From NCBI GenBank assembly GCA_035708205.1, contig DASSSY010000004.1:372001-436000 (forward strand): DNA of 64,000 nucleotides, written 5' to 3'. Below the pieces are notes generated by a model. The model saw only the letters and a program-made list of their open reading frames with translations, did no database searches and was not told the DNA's origin. The stretch comes from DASSSY01 sp035708205 (lineage in GTDB: Bacteria; Bacteroidota; Bacteroidia; Chitinophagales; Chitinophagaceae). Every line of letters begins with the position of its first letter. The first letter of the stretch is position 1. A program made the position numbers and the translations under genes. Shown in pieces: positions 27,016 to 35,229 of the stretch.

Positions 27016-27978
27016 TTAGTATTTTCTTTCCGTTACGTATTGAACCAGCTTTTCCATGGCATTCCGTTCGGGGCTTGGCGGGAATTGATTTAAAATAGTC
27101 ATGGCTTCTTTCTGATAATCCATCATTTTTTGCCGGGCATAATCAATGCCCCCGTGCTGCTTCACAAGAGCAATGACCTCCTCTACCTTTTTCCTGTTGG
27201 TGTTTTGATTTTTAACGATATAGATAATTTTTTTCCGGATGGCCGCGTCAACATGCTGTAGGGTGTATATTAAGGGCAGGGTCATTTTCTTCTCCTTAAT
27301 GTCTATCCCCGTCGGTTTGCCAATGTTATCGTGGCCATAATCAAAAAGATCATCTTTGATTTGAAAGCTGATCCCTATTTTTTCGCCGAATTGCCTGAAT
27401 AATTCGGCAACATGGTCGTCCTGAGCAGAGGACCAGGCACCGGCGGAGCAGGCCGCCGCCAATAGTGAGGCCGTTTTGTTTTTAATGATCTCAAAATAAA
27501 TGTCTTCTTTTATATCCAGCTTGCGCGTTTTTTCAATTTGGAGAAGCTCTCCCTCACTCATGGCTTTGACGGCGGATGAAACTATTTTTAAGATTTTAAA
27601 GTCGTCATTGTCTAAGGATAGCAGTAATCCCTTGGATAATAGATAATCTCCTACGAGAACGGCAACTTTGTTCTTCCAGAGGGCATTGATGGAGAAAAAG
27701 CCCCGGCGCATGTTGGCGTCATCCACAACGTCGTCATGTACCAGGGTGGCGGTGTGCAAAAGCTCAACCAGCGAGGCGGTCCTGTAGGTTTGTTCTGTGG
27801 TGCCCCCGGCAATCCTCGCGGATAAGAAAACGAACATTGGGCGCATTTGTTTGCCCTTCCGCTTAATGATGAAGCGCATGATACGGTCTAAAAGCGGGCT
27901 TCGGCTGCGCACGCTTTCCGAAAATTTGTCCTCGAAGATGCTGAGCTCAGAGGCGATGAGTTGCTGGATATCTTTCAC
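27016..27978 (-). CDS. trans-polyprenyl diphosphate synthase
   Basis: Chain-elongating prenyltransferase that adds isopentenyl diphosphate to an allylic primer, probably to make the C35-C40 side chain of menaquinone. The 320 residues contain both aspartate-rich motifs: DDVVDDANMRRG (DDxxD plus the Arg) and QIKDDLFDYGHDNIGKPTGID. The residues before the first motif (VELLHTATLVH) have no bulky aromatic pair that would stop at a short product, so a long-chain synthase is more likely than a farnesyl synthase; the exact length cannot be read from sequence. It lies upstream of the glycosyltransferase fusion, 43 bases apart, and is divergent from the OmpA gene. Confidence 0.92.
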   Translation of the reverse strand: MKDIQQLIASELSIFEDKFSESVRSRSPLLDRIMRFIIKRKGKQMRPMFVFLSARIAGGTTEQTYRTASLVELLHTATLVHDDVVDDANMRRGFFSINALWKNKVAVLVGDYLLSKGLLLSLDNDDFKILKIVSSAVKAMSEGELLQIEKTRKLDIKEDIYFEIIKNKTASLLAAACSAGAWSSAQDDHVAELFRQFGEKIGISFQIKDDLFDYGHDNIGKPTGIDIKEKKMTLPLIYTLQHVDAAIRKKIIYIVKNQNTNRKKVEEVIALVKQHGGIDYARQKMMDYQKEAMTILNQFPPSPERNAMEKLVQYVTERKY

Positions 27979-28321
27979 TAATTAAGGGGATTGGTTATAA
28001 ATGAAGGTTTATTGGCCTAAGGGACAAAGGATTTGACTTTCCGTTCCGTCTTATATTATATAATAAAGCGGATAAAGGTATAAAAACTAATGTTGAAGCA
28101 AAGAAGTTTTGTTCGATAAATCGGAAGTGGCCGATTGGCACGGTTTTTGTGCTGAATCATGTTGATTTTTGTAAAACAGGTAAGCGGATAAGCCGTTAAC
28201 AACTTTTGCAATAAATTAATGGTAAAGAGTAAATAGGAAATTTTTTTTTCTAAATATCGTTATCTATCTTTGCCGGGTATTAAGTGTAAATAAATTTTTT
28301 TAATAAACAACAACTCTCGTT
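27979..28321. other. divergent intergenic region, polyprenyl synthase / OmpA
   Basis: 343 AT-rich bases without a gene. The right end holds the OmpA promoter element (28265-28272) and a leader of about 45 bases. Nothing else recognised. Confidence 0.5.
28265..28272 (+). promoter_or_regulatory. -7 promoter element of the OmpA-like gene
   Basis: TATCTTTG, perfect TAnnTTTG, 49 bases before the ATG and preceded by a long T run. Confidence 0.5.
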
Positions 28322-30016
28322 ATGGTCAACAAAAAGTACCTCTTGATAGCAGGTGTTTGTTCAGCGTTAGCTTTTCAACCTGCTTTTGCTCAAGAATCAA
28401 ACCAGCAAGCCTCCTGGTCGAGTAGGGATATGACTTACCGCGGTCAGAGCTATGATGCTTTGGACACGGCTTATATTCCTCAGAGTCGCATGGAGCAACA
28501 GAAACAGTTTTTGAATCACCAGTATGCTTATCCGGCTAAGCCACGTAATATGTGGGAAGTGGGTTTGTCATTAGGCGCTTATAACGTTTTTGGTGATGTA
28601 ACTACGAAAAGTCCGTTCACGGCCGTAAATCCTCTGGATGCCATGGGCTTTAGCGCATGGGTTCGTAAAGCCATTGGGTATTCCGTTTCATGGCGTGTTC
28701 AGTATGTCTACGGTAAAGCTTCCGGCTTTGATTATCGCCAGCGCCCTGCTGCCCTGGAAAGCCCCTGGAAAAATATTCCTTATTATATGACTAATAATAA
28801 TGGAATGATTTACAGCAACTATACCATGCAATCTCATGAATTGTCTTTGCAGTTAGTTGGGAATATCAATAACATTAAGTTCAATAAGGCTAAAAACAGC
28901 ATGAGCCTTTACGGCTTTATCGGTGGTGGCGCCATGCTTTGGAATACCAAAGTGACTACGGCTAAATCCGATGGTTCCAGCTTCGATTTTGCTTCTGCCC
29001 CGGCAGTTAAAGGCGGCCTGTGGGAAAACCGTAAGGATTTCAATTCCTGGTATAAAGATGCCTTGAAAGATGGTAAAACCACCACCGCTTACCCGGATTC
29101 CTGGTTGACGGTTGGCGATAATGGCAGCCAGATCAGTCCAGTTATTACTGCCGGTATTGGCGTACAATTTAAGCTTGGCGATCGCGTTTCTTTACAATTG
29201 GAAGATAAGGTTTCTTACAGCGGTACGGATGCCTGGGATGCTGTTAAAATGGATCCTAATGGCGGATTGTCTCCAAACCCTGACCTAGCTAACTATGCTT
29301 CTATCGGTATCGGTGTTAACTTAGGTAACAAAAAACGCAGCGTGCTGCCTTTATGGTGGGTTAACCCAATGGATCATATCTACAACGAGCTTTCCGATCC
29401 TCGTCACATGAACCTGCCCGATCCTGTATTGCCTGATTCCGATGGTGATGGCGTTACCGATCAATTCGATAAATGCCCGGACACTCCGTCTGGTGTAGCT
29501 GTTGATGCTCATGGCTGCCCGTTGGATACTGACGGTGATGGCGTTCCTGATTACAAAGACAAGCAATTGATCACTCCTACAGAATGTCAGCCTGTTGACG
29601 CTGACGGTGTTGGTAAATGCCCGGATCCGGAATGCTGCAAGCATATGACTGGTTCTGCCTGCAACATTATGGCTGGTTCTATCAGCTTCAAATCTAACTC
29701 TGCACGTTTAAGCTCTGATGATCAAAACCAATTGGCCGTATTGGCAGCTCAAATGAAAGCAGATCCTACTTGTAAGGTAGTTGTTATCGGTAATGCCGGT
29801 CACAGCAAATTGCAACAGCAACGTTCATGGGATCGTGTAAACGCCGTAATCAACTACATGAGCGAAACACAGCAGATCAGCCGCGATCGTTTCATCTTCC
29901 AATATCAGGGTGGAACCGGCGATATCAACAGTGTAATGTATCGTTCTGCAATGCCTGGTGAAGAAGGTCCTTCCAACGTAGCGCCTCCGCATCCTCAGTT
30001 AGGTACAAATAAATAA
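28322..30016 (+). CDS. OmpA-family outer membrane protein with thrombospondin-3 repeats
   Basis: Probably an abundant structural protein tying the outer membrane to peptidoglycan. 564 residues: signal peptide (YLLIAGVCSALAFQPAFA), an N-terminal beta-barrel (about 75-340), a calcium-binding-type TSP3 linker (PDSDGDGVTDQFDKCPDTPS, DTDGDGVPDYKDK; about 375-425), and a C-terminal OmpA-like domain (SISFKSNSARLSSDD ... about 455-545). The OmpA domain is less regular than usual: the peptidoglycan Arg lies in QQQRSWDRVNAVINY. The codon choice (many GCT, GGT, CGT, AAC) differs from its neighbours and suggests strong expression. It has its own promoter and terminator. Confidence 0.9.
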   Translation: MVNKKYLLIAGVCSALAFQPAFAQESNQQASWSSRDMTYRGQSYDALDTAYIPQSRMEQQKQFLNHQYAYPAKPRNMWEVGLSLGAYNVFGDVTTKSPFTAVNPLDAMGFSAWVRKAIGYSVSWRVQYVYGKASGFDYRQRPAALESPWKNIPYYMTNNNGMIYSNYTMQSHELSLQLVGNINNIKFNKAKNSMSLYGFIGGGAMLWNTKVTTAKSDGSSFDFASAPAVKGGLWENRKDFNSWYKDALKDGKTTTAYPDSWLTVGDNGSQISPVITAGIGVQFKLGDRVSLQLEDKVSYSGTDAWDAVKMDPNGGLSPNPDLANYASIGIGVNLGNKKRSVLPLWWVNPMDHIYNELSDPRHMNLPDPVLPDSDGDGVTDQFDKCPDTPSGVAVDAHGCPLDTDGDGVPDYKDKQLITPTECQPVDADGVGKCPDPECCKHMTGSACNIMAGSISFKSNSARLSSDDQNQLAVLAAQMKADPTCKVVVIGNAGHSKLQQQRSWDRVNAVINYMSETQQISRDRFIFQYQGGTGDINSVMYRSAMPGEEGPSNVAPPHPQLGTNK

Positions 30017-30053
30017 TCTTAGTGGTGTAATATCACAGGCATTATAAATATTG

Positions 30054-30090
30054 AAAGAAAGCGCATCCGAACGGTGCGCTTTCTTTTTGT
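30054..30090 (+). terminator. terminator of the OmpA-like gene
   Basis: 12-bp perfect stem AAAGAAAGCGCA / TGCGCTTTCTTT with a 9-base loop, followed by T-rich sequence. Confidence 0.85.
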
Positions 30091-30433
30091 CTTCAGCCAC
30101 CTGTTCTTACCATATGATACCGCTTTATATCATTTAGACAATTATATGGGCTCAAAGTACCGTTGTCCTCCGGCATTTTGATTGTTAAGGACACCAACCC
30201 TTGGTGGCTGATTTTCGATAGAGTGATCAAAAAGTCACGGTGTCCAATAAATATCCAAATAGTATTATCTACAGGTCAAAGTAGCCGGTTCTCACTTTCC
30301 TCCGGCGGTCGGTGTTCACATTGACTATAATTCCGGTAAAACATTTTAGGCTATCCCTGCAATGCTTCCATTGGCCGGCAATGCTTAGGGGGTGCGCTTT
30401 TTTGTAAAAAATATGTTATTCGCACGGTTTAAG
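30091..30433. other. intergenic region with nested repeats, possible IS21-type end remnant
   Basis: No gene. It contains inverted GGACACC (30189-30195) / GGTGTCC (30239-30245), a dyad CACCAA-CCC-TTGGTG (30192-30206), and two diverged direct repeats of the form TCAAAGTA-CCG-TCCTCCGGC (from 30152 and from 30276). Repeated GGTGTCC-type blocks resemble the ends of IS21-family elements, but no transposase part is left. Confidence 0.3.
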
Positions 30434-30464
30434 ATTGGCCTTATCAAACGTTTGTTTAACTTTG
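30434..30464 (+). promoter_or_regulatory. promoter of the TetR-efflux operon (ATTG-N19-TAACTTTG)
   Basis: TAACTTTG at 30457-30464 is a perfect -7 element, with ATTG at 30434-30437 exactly 19 bases upstream, close to the -33 consensus. It is 20 bases before the TetR start. Confidence 0.65.
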
Positions 30465-30483
30465 CGGCGCAAAACCTAAAGTC

Positions 30484-31116
30484 ATGGAAATGAGTGAAAA
30501 GCAGTTGCATATTTTGGCCGTTGCGGAGTCCTTATTTGCCAGCAAAGGTTATGAAGGCACTTCTGTCCGGGATATCGCACAGGCTGCGGAAGTCAATGTA
30601 GCCATGATTTCCTATTATTTCGGATCAAAAGAGAAATTGCTGCAGAGCCTGATAATGGAACGGATGAGATGGGCGGGGCTGATGCTGGAAGAGTTGAGCC
30701 AGAATAAAACCATGGGCCCCTGGGACAAGATGGATGTGATCATTGATTTTTATGTGGACAGAATGCTTAAAAACCGGGATTATCATACCATTCTTAGCCG
30801 CCAGATGTCCTTAGCGCAAAATGAGGAACTGACTAAAATTTTGGTGGACATAAAACGCCGGAACAGTGAAATGATCTTTCAAATTATTAATGAAGGCAAA
30901 GAAAAAGGGATATTTAAAGATGTGGATAATGAGCTGACTATTGGTACGGTTATTGGCACGATTTCCCAAACGTCAATGTCCCGTCCTTTTTATTGCAGCC
31001 TTTTGAACATTGACCGGGACGATGAGGAGACCTATTATAAACTGATCGAGCCGAGGCTGAAAAAGCATCTGAAAAGTTTGCTCCGTGCCTATTTAAGCCT
31101 TGGTGCTTCAGAATAA
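30484..31116 (+). CDS. TetR/AcrR family transcriptional regulator
   Basis: 210-residue repressor, the first gene of a drug-efflux operon. N-terminal helix-turn-helix at about 18-55: GTSVRDIAQAAEVNVAMISYYFGSKEKLL is cleanly TetR-type. The C-terminal ligand domain (about 70-205) is of the kind seen with Bacteroidota RND/EmrAB operons. tolC follows after 26 bases, so it most likely represses its own operon and is released by a pump substrate. Upstream, CATTG-N5-CAATG (30369-30383) inside two GCAATGCTT copies is a candidate operator, but it lies about 75 bases before the promoter, so this is uncertain. Confidence 0.92.
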   Translation: MEMSEKQLHILAVAESLFASKGYEGTSVRDIAQAAEVNVAMISYYFGSKEKLLQSLIMERMRWAGLMLEELSQNKTMGPWDKMDVIIDFYVDRMLKNRDYHTILSRQMSLAQNEELTKILVDIKRRNSEMIFQIINEGKEKGIFKDVDNELTIGTVIGTISQTSMSRPFYCSLLNIDRDDEETYYKLIEPRLKKHLKSLLRAYLSLGASE

Positions 31117-31142
31117 ATTGCCCTAAATTTTATTTATATTAT

Positions 31143-32522
31143 ATGATGACCATTCCTAAAATGTACCAACATTCAAAACCTTTGATTTTTAGCGTGGCGG
31201 TATTAGTCGCGCTGGTTTTTTCCACGCTGGCCGCAAGTGCGCAGGATACGCTGCATATCAGTCTTCAACAAGCTGTGAGGCAGGGTTTGGACAGCAGTAA
31301 AACGCTGCATATCTCACAATCTGAAATTGCTGCGGCGATGGCACGTTTCAGGCAGGCAAGGGATGCCCGGCTTCCTGATATTAAAGCCGGCTTCACGGCC
31401 AGCGAAGCATTTATCTTTACCAGGACCCTCCAGATAAAAGGGCTGATGAAAGAGCCGATGACCTTGCCGGACAAGGCCACCATGTATATGGGGACGTTAA
31501 GTGCTAACCAGGCTATTTTCGCAGGTAATCAACTGCGCCTGGCCAGCCAGTCGGCAGCCCTATTGCATAAAATCGCCCAGCTAAACACGGAAAGTGATTC
31601 GGAACAAGTGATTTTTGATGTTATCGACGCTTATATCATGCTGTTTAAAATTGATGAAAACCGGAAAATCATGGACCAGGAACTTCTGGATATTCAGGGC
31701 CGACTGGACGAAACCGTTCAGTTTAAAGATCAGGGCCTGGCTACAGATAACGATGTTTTGCGGTTTAAACTGCAAAAAGCTAAGGCTGAATTAGCGCAAA
31801 TTGATTTGGAAAACAGCAGGGCCGTAGCCAATTACGCTTTATGTATCTTGCTCGGCCGGCCGGAAGGCGTATTCCTTAAGGTGGATAGCGTCAATGATCA
31901 ACGGAATGGCATGCCCGCCTTAAATGACCTGATGGCTGAGGCGCTTTTGGAAAGAAAAGAGATCAATGTTTACCGGTATAGATCCCGGTTGAGTGATCTG
32001 AACATCAAGAAGATCAACGGCGAAAAATTACCGACGCTCGGAGTGGGCGTTACCGGGTATTACATTAATCCGAATTCCCGTTTTTTTCCGCCACAGAACA
32101 GTTTTATTGTTCCCGCGATGGTGGGACTGAACCTAAGCTGGCATATTTCATCCTTATACACCTCCAAACATAAGATCGCGGAGGCTAAGATTCAGCGGGA
32201 TAAAGTCAAAATCGCACAACAGGCTACTATCGATCAGGTGAAGATTGACGTTAATAAGCAATACCATGATTATCTGCAAAGCCTGAAAAAAATCCAGGTG
32301 CTGCACACTGCGGTGGAGCAAGCGCAGGAAAACGATCGGATCATGGAGCTTAAGTATAAGAACCAGCTGGCCACAACCACCGACAGGATTGATGCGCAAA
32401 CCATGCTGTACCAGTCATTGACCAATTTAAGCATTGCCCGTGCTGAGGCGGTTACGGCTTACTACCAGCTGTTACGCGCAACGGGTACTTTAAATGAACA
32501 AACCGCTTTTAAAAATTATTAA
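31143..32522 (+). CDS. TolC family outer membrane efflux protein
   Basis: Outer membrane exit duct of a tripartite pump; 459 residues with signal peptide (AVLVALVFSTLAASAQ) and the two-fold OEP repeat of TolC (long alpha-helical hairpins at about 40-240 and 260-450, e.g. DNDVLRFKLQKAKAELAQIDL and ATTTDRIDAQTMLYQSLTN). No lipobox, so it is TolC-like rather than a lipidated OprM type. It follows tetR by 26 bases and precedes the membrane-fusion gene by 21 bases, which fixes its role as part of this pump. Confidence 0.92.
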   Translation: MMTIPKMYQHSKPLIFSVAVLVALVFSTLAASAQDTLHISLQQAVRQGLDSSKTLHISQSEIAAAMARFRQARDARLPDIKAGFTASEAFIFTRTLQIKGLMKEPMTLPDKATMYMGTLSANQAIFAGNQLRLASQSAALLHKIAQLNTESDSEQVIFDVIDAYIMLFKIDENRKIMDQELLDIQGRLDETVQFKDQGLATDNDVLRFKLQKAKAELAQIDLENSRAVANYALCILLGRPEGVFLKVDSVNDQRNGMPALNDLMAEALLERKEINVYRYRSRLSDLNIKKINGEKLPTLGVGVTGYYINPNSRFFPPQNSFIVPAMVGLNLSWHISSLYTSKHKIAEAKIQRDKVKIAQQATIDQVKIDVNKQYHDYLQSLKKIQVLHTAVEQAQENDRIMELKYKNQLATTTDRIDAQTMLYQSLTNLSIARAEAVTAYYQLLRATGTLNEQTAFKNY

Positions 32523-32543
32523 TACTTTAATCAATTCTATACA

Positions 32544-33602
32544 ATGGCAAATCAGGAACAAGCAACCAAAAAACCTTCGAAATCGAAAAAGATAGTCCCC
32601 ATCATTCTTATTATCGTACTGATCGGCGGAGCGATTTTCGGAATTAAAGAATACCTCTTTTACCGTCATTATGATACCACTGACGATGCCCAGGTGGATG
32701 GCGATATCAGCCCTGTTGTGGCGCGCGTCGGCGGTTATGTGAAAGAAATAAAGTTTAAGGACAACCAATATGTCCATAAAGGGGATACATTGGTGATCCT
32801 GGATGATAAAGATTATTTGATTAAACTGGAGGAAGCTAAGGCCGGGCTGCAAACTACGCATGCCCAGGTAGATGTTTCCCTGGCCAATGTTTCCAGCATG
32901 AACGCCAATGTGGCGCCGGCGCAGGCTAATGTAGCGGCGTTGGAAGCGGAGCTGTGGAAGGTTGACCAGGACTATCAGCGCTATAAAAACCTGTTGGACG
33001 GTCATGCTATTACACAATCCCAGTTTGATGCCATAAAGGCCAAGAAGGAAGCTACAGAAGCCCAGTTGGCAGCAGCAAAGAAACAGGTAGCGGCATTAGG
33101 CACCCAGGTGCAGGCCACGAAAGAAGGTGTAACGGCAACCAAATCGGGCCTTGCGGCTCGCCAGGCGGCTATTGATTTCGCGCAGCTGCAATTGTCTTAT
33201 ACGGTCATCACGGCTCCTGTTTCGGGTATTGTTTCTAAACGCAATATCCAGATCGGCCAGTTGGTGCAGCCCGGCCAGAACCTTTTCGCGGTGGTCAATA
33301 CCAACAGCCTGTACGTTACGGCTAACTTTAAAGAAACGCAATTATCGGAAATGAAAACCGGGCAGCCGGTACAGGTTGATGTGGATGCCTTCCCGGATCA
33401 TAAATTTACGGGTCATGTTCAATCCTTTTCCGGTGCAACAGGTGCGAAGTTTTCTTTATTGCCTCCGGATAATGCTACCGGCAACTTTGTAAAGGTCGTG
33501 CAACGTATGCCGGTCCGTATTGAATTTGACAGTTTGACGGAAGAGTGGCGGAATAAGCTAAGGCCCGGTCTGAGTGTCAATGTACAGGTTAAGGTACGCT
33601 AG
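32544..33602 (+). CDS. HlyD/EmrA family membrane fusion protein
   Basis: Periplasmic adaptor joining the inner-membrane pump to TolC. 352 residues: a short cytoplasmic N-terminus, one membrane anchor (about 16-34, VPIILIIVLIGGAIFGI), a first lipoyl half-motif (TDDAQVDGDISPVVARVGGY), a long coiled coil (about 95-215, Ala/Gln-rich), a second lipoyl half (VITAPVSGIVSKRNIQIGQL) and a beta-barrel with KETQLSEMKTGQPVQVDVDA. This is the EmrA order. It is followed by two DHA2 transporters of the EmrB type, which match it as partners. Confidence 0.94.
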   Translation: MANQEQATKKPSKSKKIVPIILIIVLIGGAIFGIKEYLFYRHYDTTDDAQVDGDISPVVARVGGYVKEIKFKDNQYVHKGDTLVILDDKDYLIKLEEAKAGLQTTHAQVDVSLANVSSMNANVAPAQANVAALEAELWKVDQDYQRYKNLLDGHAITQSQFDAIKAKKEATEAQLAAAKKQVAALGTQVQATKEGVTATKSGLAARQAAIDFAQLQLSYTVITAPVSGIVSKRNIQIGQLVQPGQNLFAVVNTNSLYVTANFKETQLSEMKTGQPVQVDVDAFPDHKFTGHVQSFSGATGAKFSLLPPDNATGNFVKVVQRMPVRIEFDSLTEEWRNKLRPGLSVNVQVKVR

Positions 33603-33642
33603 GCGGTTCCGATTCAAATAAGTTCTTTTAAACAGATGAATC

Positions 33643-35187
33643 ATGCCGGAAGTCGGAATTAGAAAATGGATTATTACGTTCACGCTGGTTTTTTCCACGA
33701 TGATGGAATTGCTGGATGTGACCGTGGTGAACGTTGCTATGCCCCATATGATGGGAAATCTTGGCGCTAGTTTCGATGACATTGGCTGGGTGGTAACGGC
33801 ATATTCCGTAGCCATCATCATGATCTTACCTATTTCAGGCTGGCTGGGCGAACGGTTCGGGCGGAAAAATTATTACCTGGCCTCCATAATTCTTTTTACC
33901 CTGGCCTCGTTTTTTTGCGGCAATGCCCATACGATGGGGGAACTGATATTTTTCCGGTTTGTTCAGGGATTGGCCGGTGGCGGGATGTCGCCTACAGCTC
34001 AGGCGATACTTATTGAAACCTGGCCTTCGGAAGACTTGGGAATGGCCATGTCCATGTTCGGGATGGGCGCCGTGCTGGGGCCATTAATCGGGCCGGTGCT
34101 GGGCGGCTATATTACGGATCACTTTTCCTGGCGCTGGGTGTTCTATATCAATATTCCCATGGCCTTGCTGGCAGTGTTTTTTATCATAACCTTCATCCGT
34201 CATACGCCGAAGGCTCAAAAGAAGCCGGTGGACTGGTGGGGCCTGGGATTGCTGGCCGTATCGGTGGCCAGCCTGCAGATCGTGTTAGAACGTGGCGAGC
34301 ATGACGACTGGTTTAGCGCTCATTATATCATAGTCTTGAGCGTGATTGCCGTTATCGGTCTCGTCGCTTTTGTCTGGCGTGAATTAAATACGGAGCATCC
34401 GGTGGTGAACCTTCGGATATTGCGGCACAGAAGCTTCACCCTGGGGATCTTTACGACGCTCCTGTTTGGTTTAGGCATGTTTGGTTCCGTGTTTGTTTAT
34501 CCTTTGATGTTCCAAAACCTATTGGGCTTTACGGCTGAGCAAACCGGCCTCGTAACTCTCCCGAGCGCTTTTGTTACCATCTTAATGCTGCCGGTTATCG
34601 GTTCATTGATGAAGCGAAAGATACCGGCCCAGTTGTTGGGATGCGTGGGGATAAGCATTTTCATTATCTTCTGTATGATGATGAATAAAACCACACTGGC
34701 TTATGGCATAGGCGATTTCTTTTGGCCCTTGGTGGTCAGGGGGTTGGCGTTGAGCATGCTGTTCGTACCCATTACGACACTGGCGGTTCAGGATTTACGG
34801 GGCGCTGAGATCGGGCAGGGAACCGGTTTAAATACCATGATGAGACAGTTGGGCGGTTCTTTTGGCGTGGCCCTGATCACTACTTTTGTAGACAGGCGGT
34901 TGGCTTTTCACAGGAATATTTTAGCCACGAATGTCAATAATTATGACAATTCGTTTATCAGCCGTTTCCAGTCACTTGTTCACGGGTTGACACAGAAAGG
35001 CTTTAGTTCGGGTGCGGCGCATCAAGCGGCCTATGAAGCGATTAACGGCGCCGTTATGAAGCAAAGCCTCCTGATGTCTTATACGGATGTGTTTTGGATG
35101 GTGGGGATATTTTTCCTGGTCCTTATTCCCTTGCTGTTGTTTCAGAAGTTTAAACGATCTGCTTCGGGCACGGCTATGGCGCATTAA
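33643..35187 (+). CDS. DHA2 family (EmrB/QacA-type) multidrug MFS transporter, copy 1
   Basis: Proton-driven drug exporter with about 14 membrane segments, 514 residues. TM1 carries the family motif LDVTVVNVAMP, motif A is seen as GWLGERFGRKNYYL, and motif C-like glycines occur in GAVLGPLIGPVLGGY. It is a close paralog of the next gene (e.g. LGGSFGVALITTF versus LGGSFGIALITTF), evidently from tandem duplication. It follows the EmrA-type adaptor by 40 bases. A single adaptor and a single TolC serve two different pumps here. Confidence 0.93.
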   Translation: MPEVGIRKWIITFTLVFSTMMELLDVTVVNVAMPHMMGNLGASFDDIGWVVTAYSVAIIMILPISGWLGERFGRKNYYLASIILFTLASFFCGNAHTMGELIFFRFVQGLAGGGMSPTAQAILIETWPSEDLGMAMSMFGMGAVLGPLIGPVLGGYITDHFSWRWVFYINIPMALLAVFFIITFIRHTPKAQKKPVDWWGLGLLAVSVASLQIVLERGEHDDWFSAHYIIVLSVIAVIGLVAFVWRELNTEHPVVNLRILRHRSFTLGIFTTLLFGLGMFGSVFVYPLMFQNLLGFTAEQTGLVTLPSAFVTILMLPVIGSLMKRKIPAQLLGCVGISIFIIFCMMMNKTTLAYGIGDFFWPLVVRGLALSMLFVPITTLAVQDLRGAEIGQGTGLNTMMRQLGGSFGVALITTFVDRRLAFHRNILATNVNNYDNSFISRFQSLVHGLTQKGFSSGAAHQAAYEAINGAVMKQSLLMSYTDVFWMVGIFFLVLIPLLLFQKFKRSASGTAMAH

Positions 35188-35229
35188 TTTGAAAAAACAA
35201 TAACAGTAGTAATATTTTTAAAATATTTT

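Noticed and set aside
29440..29600. Tandem DNA repeats in the OmpA gene
   Set aside because: They are explained by the coding of thrombospondin-3-type Asp-rich repeats in the protein.
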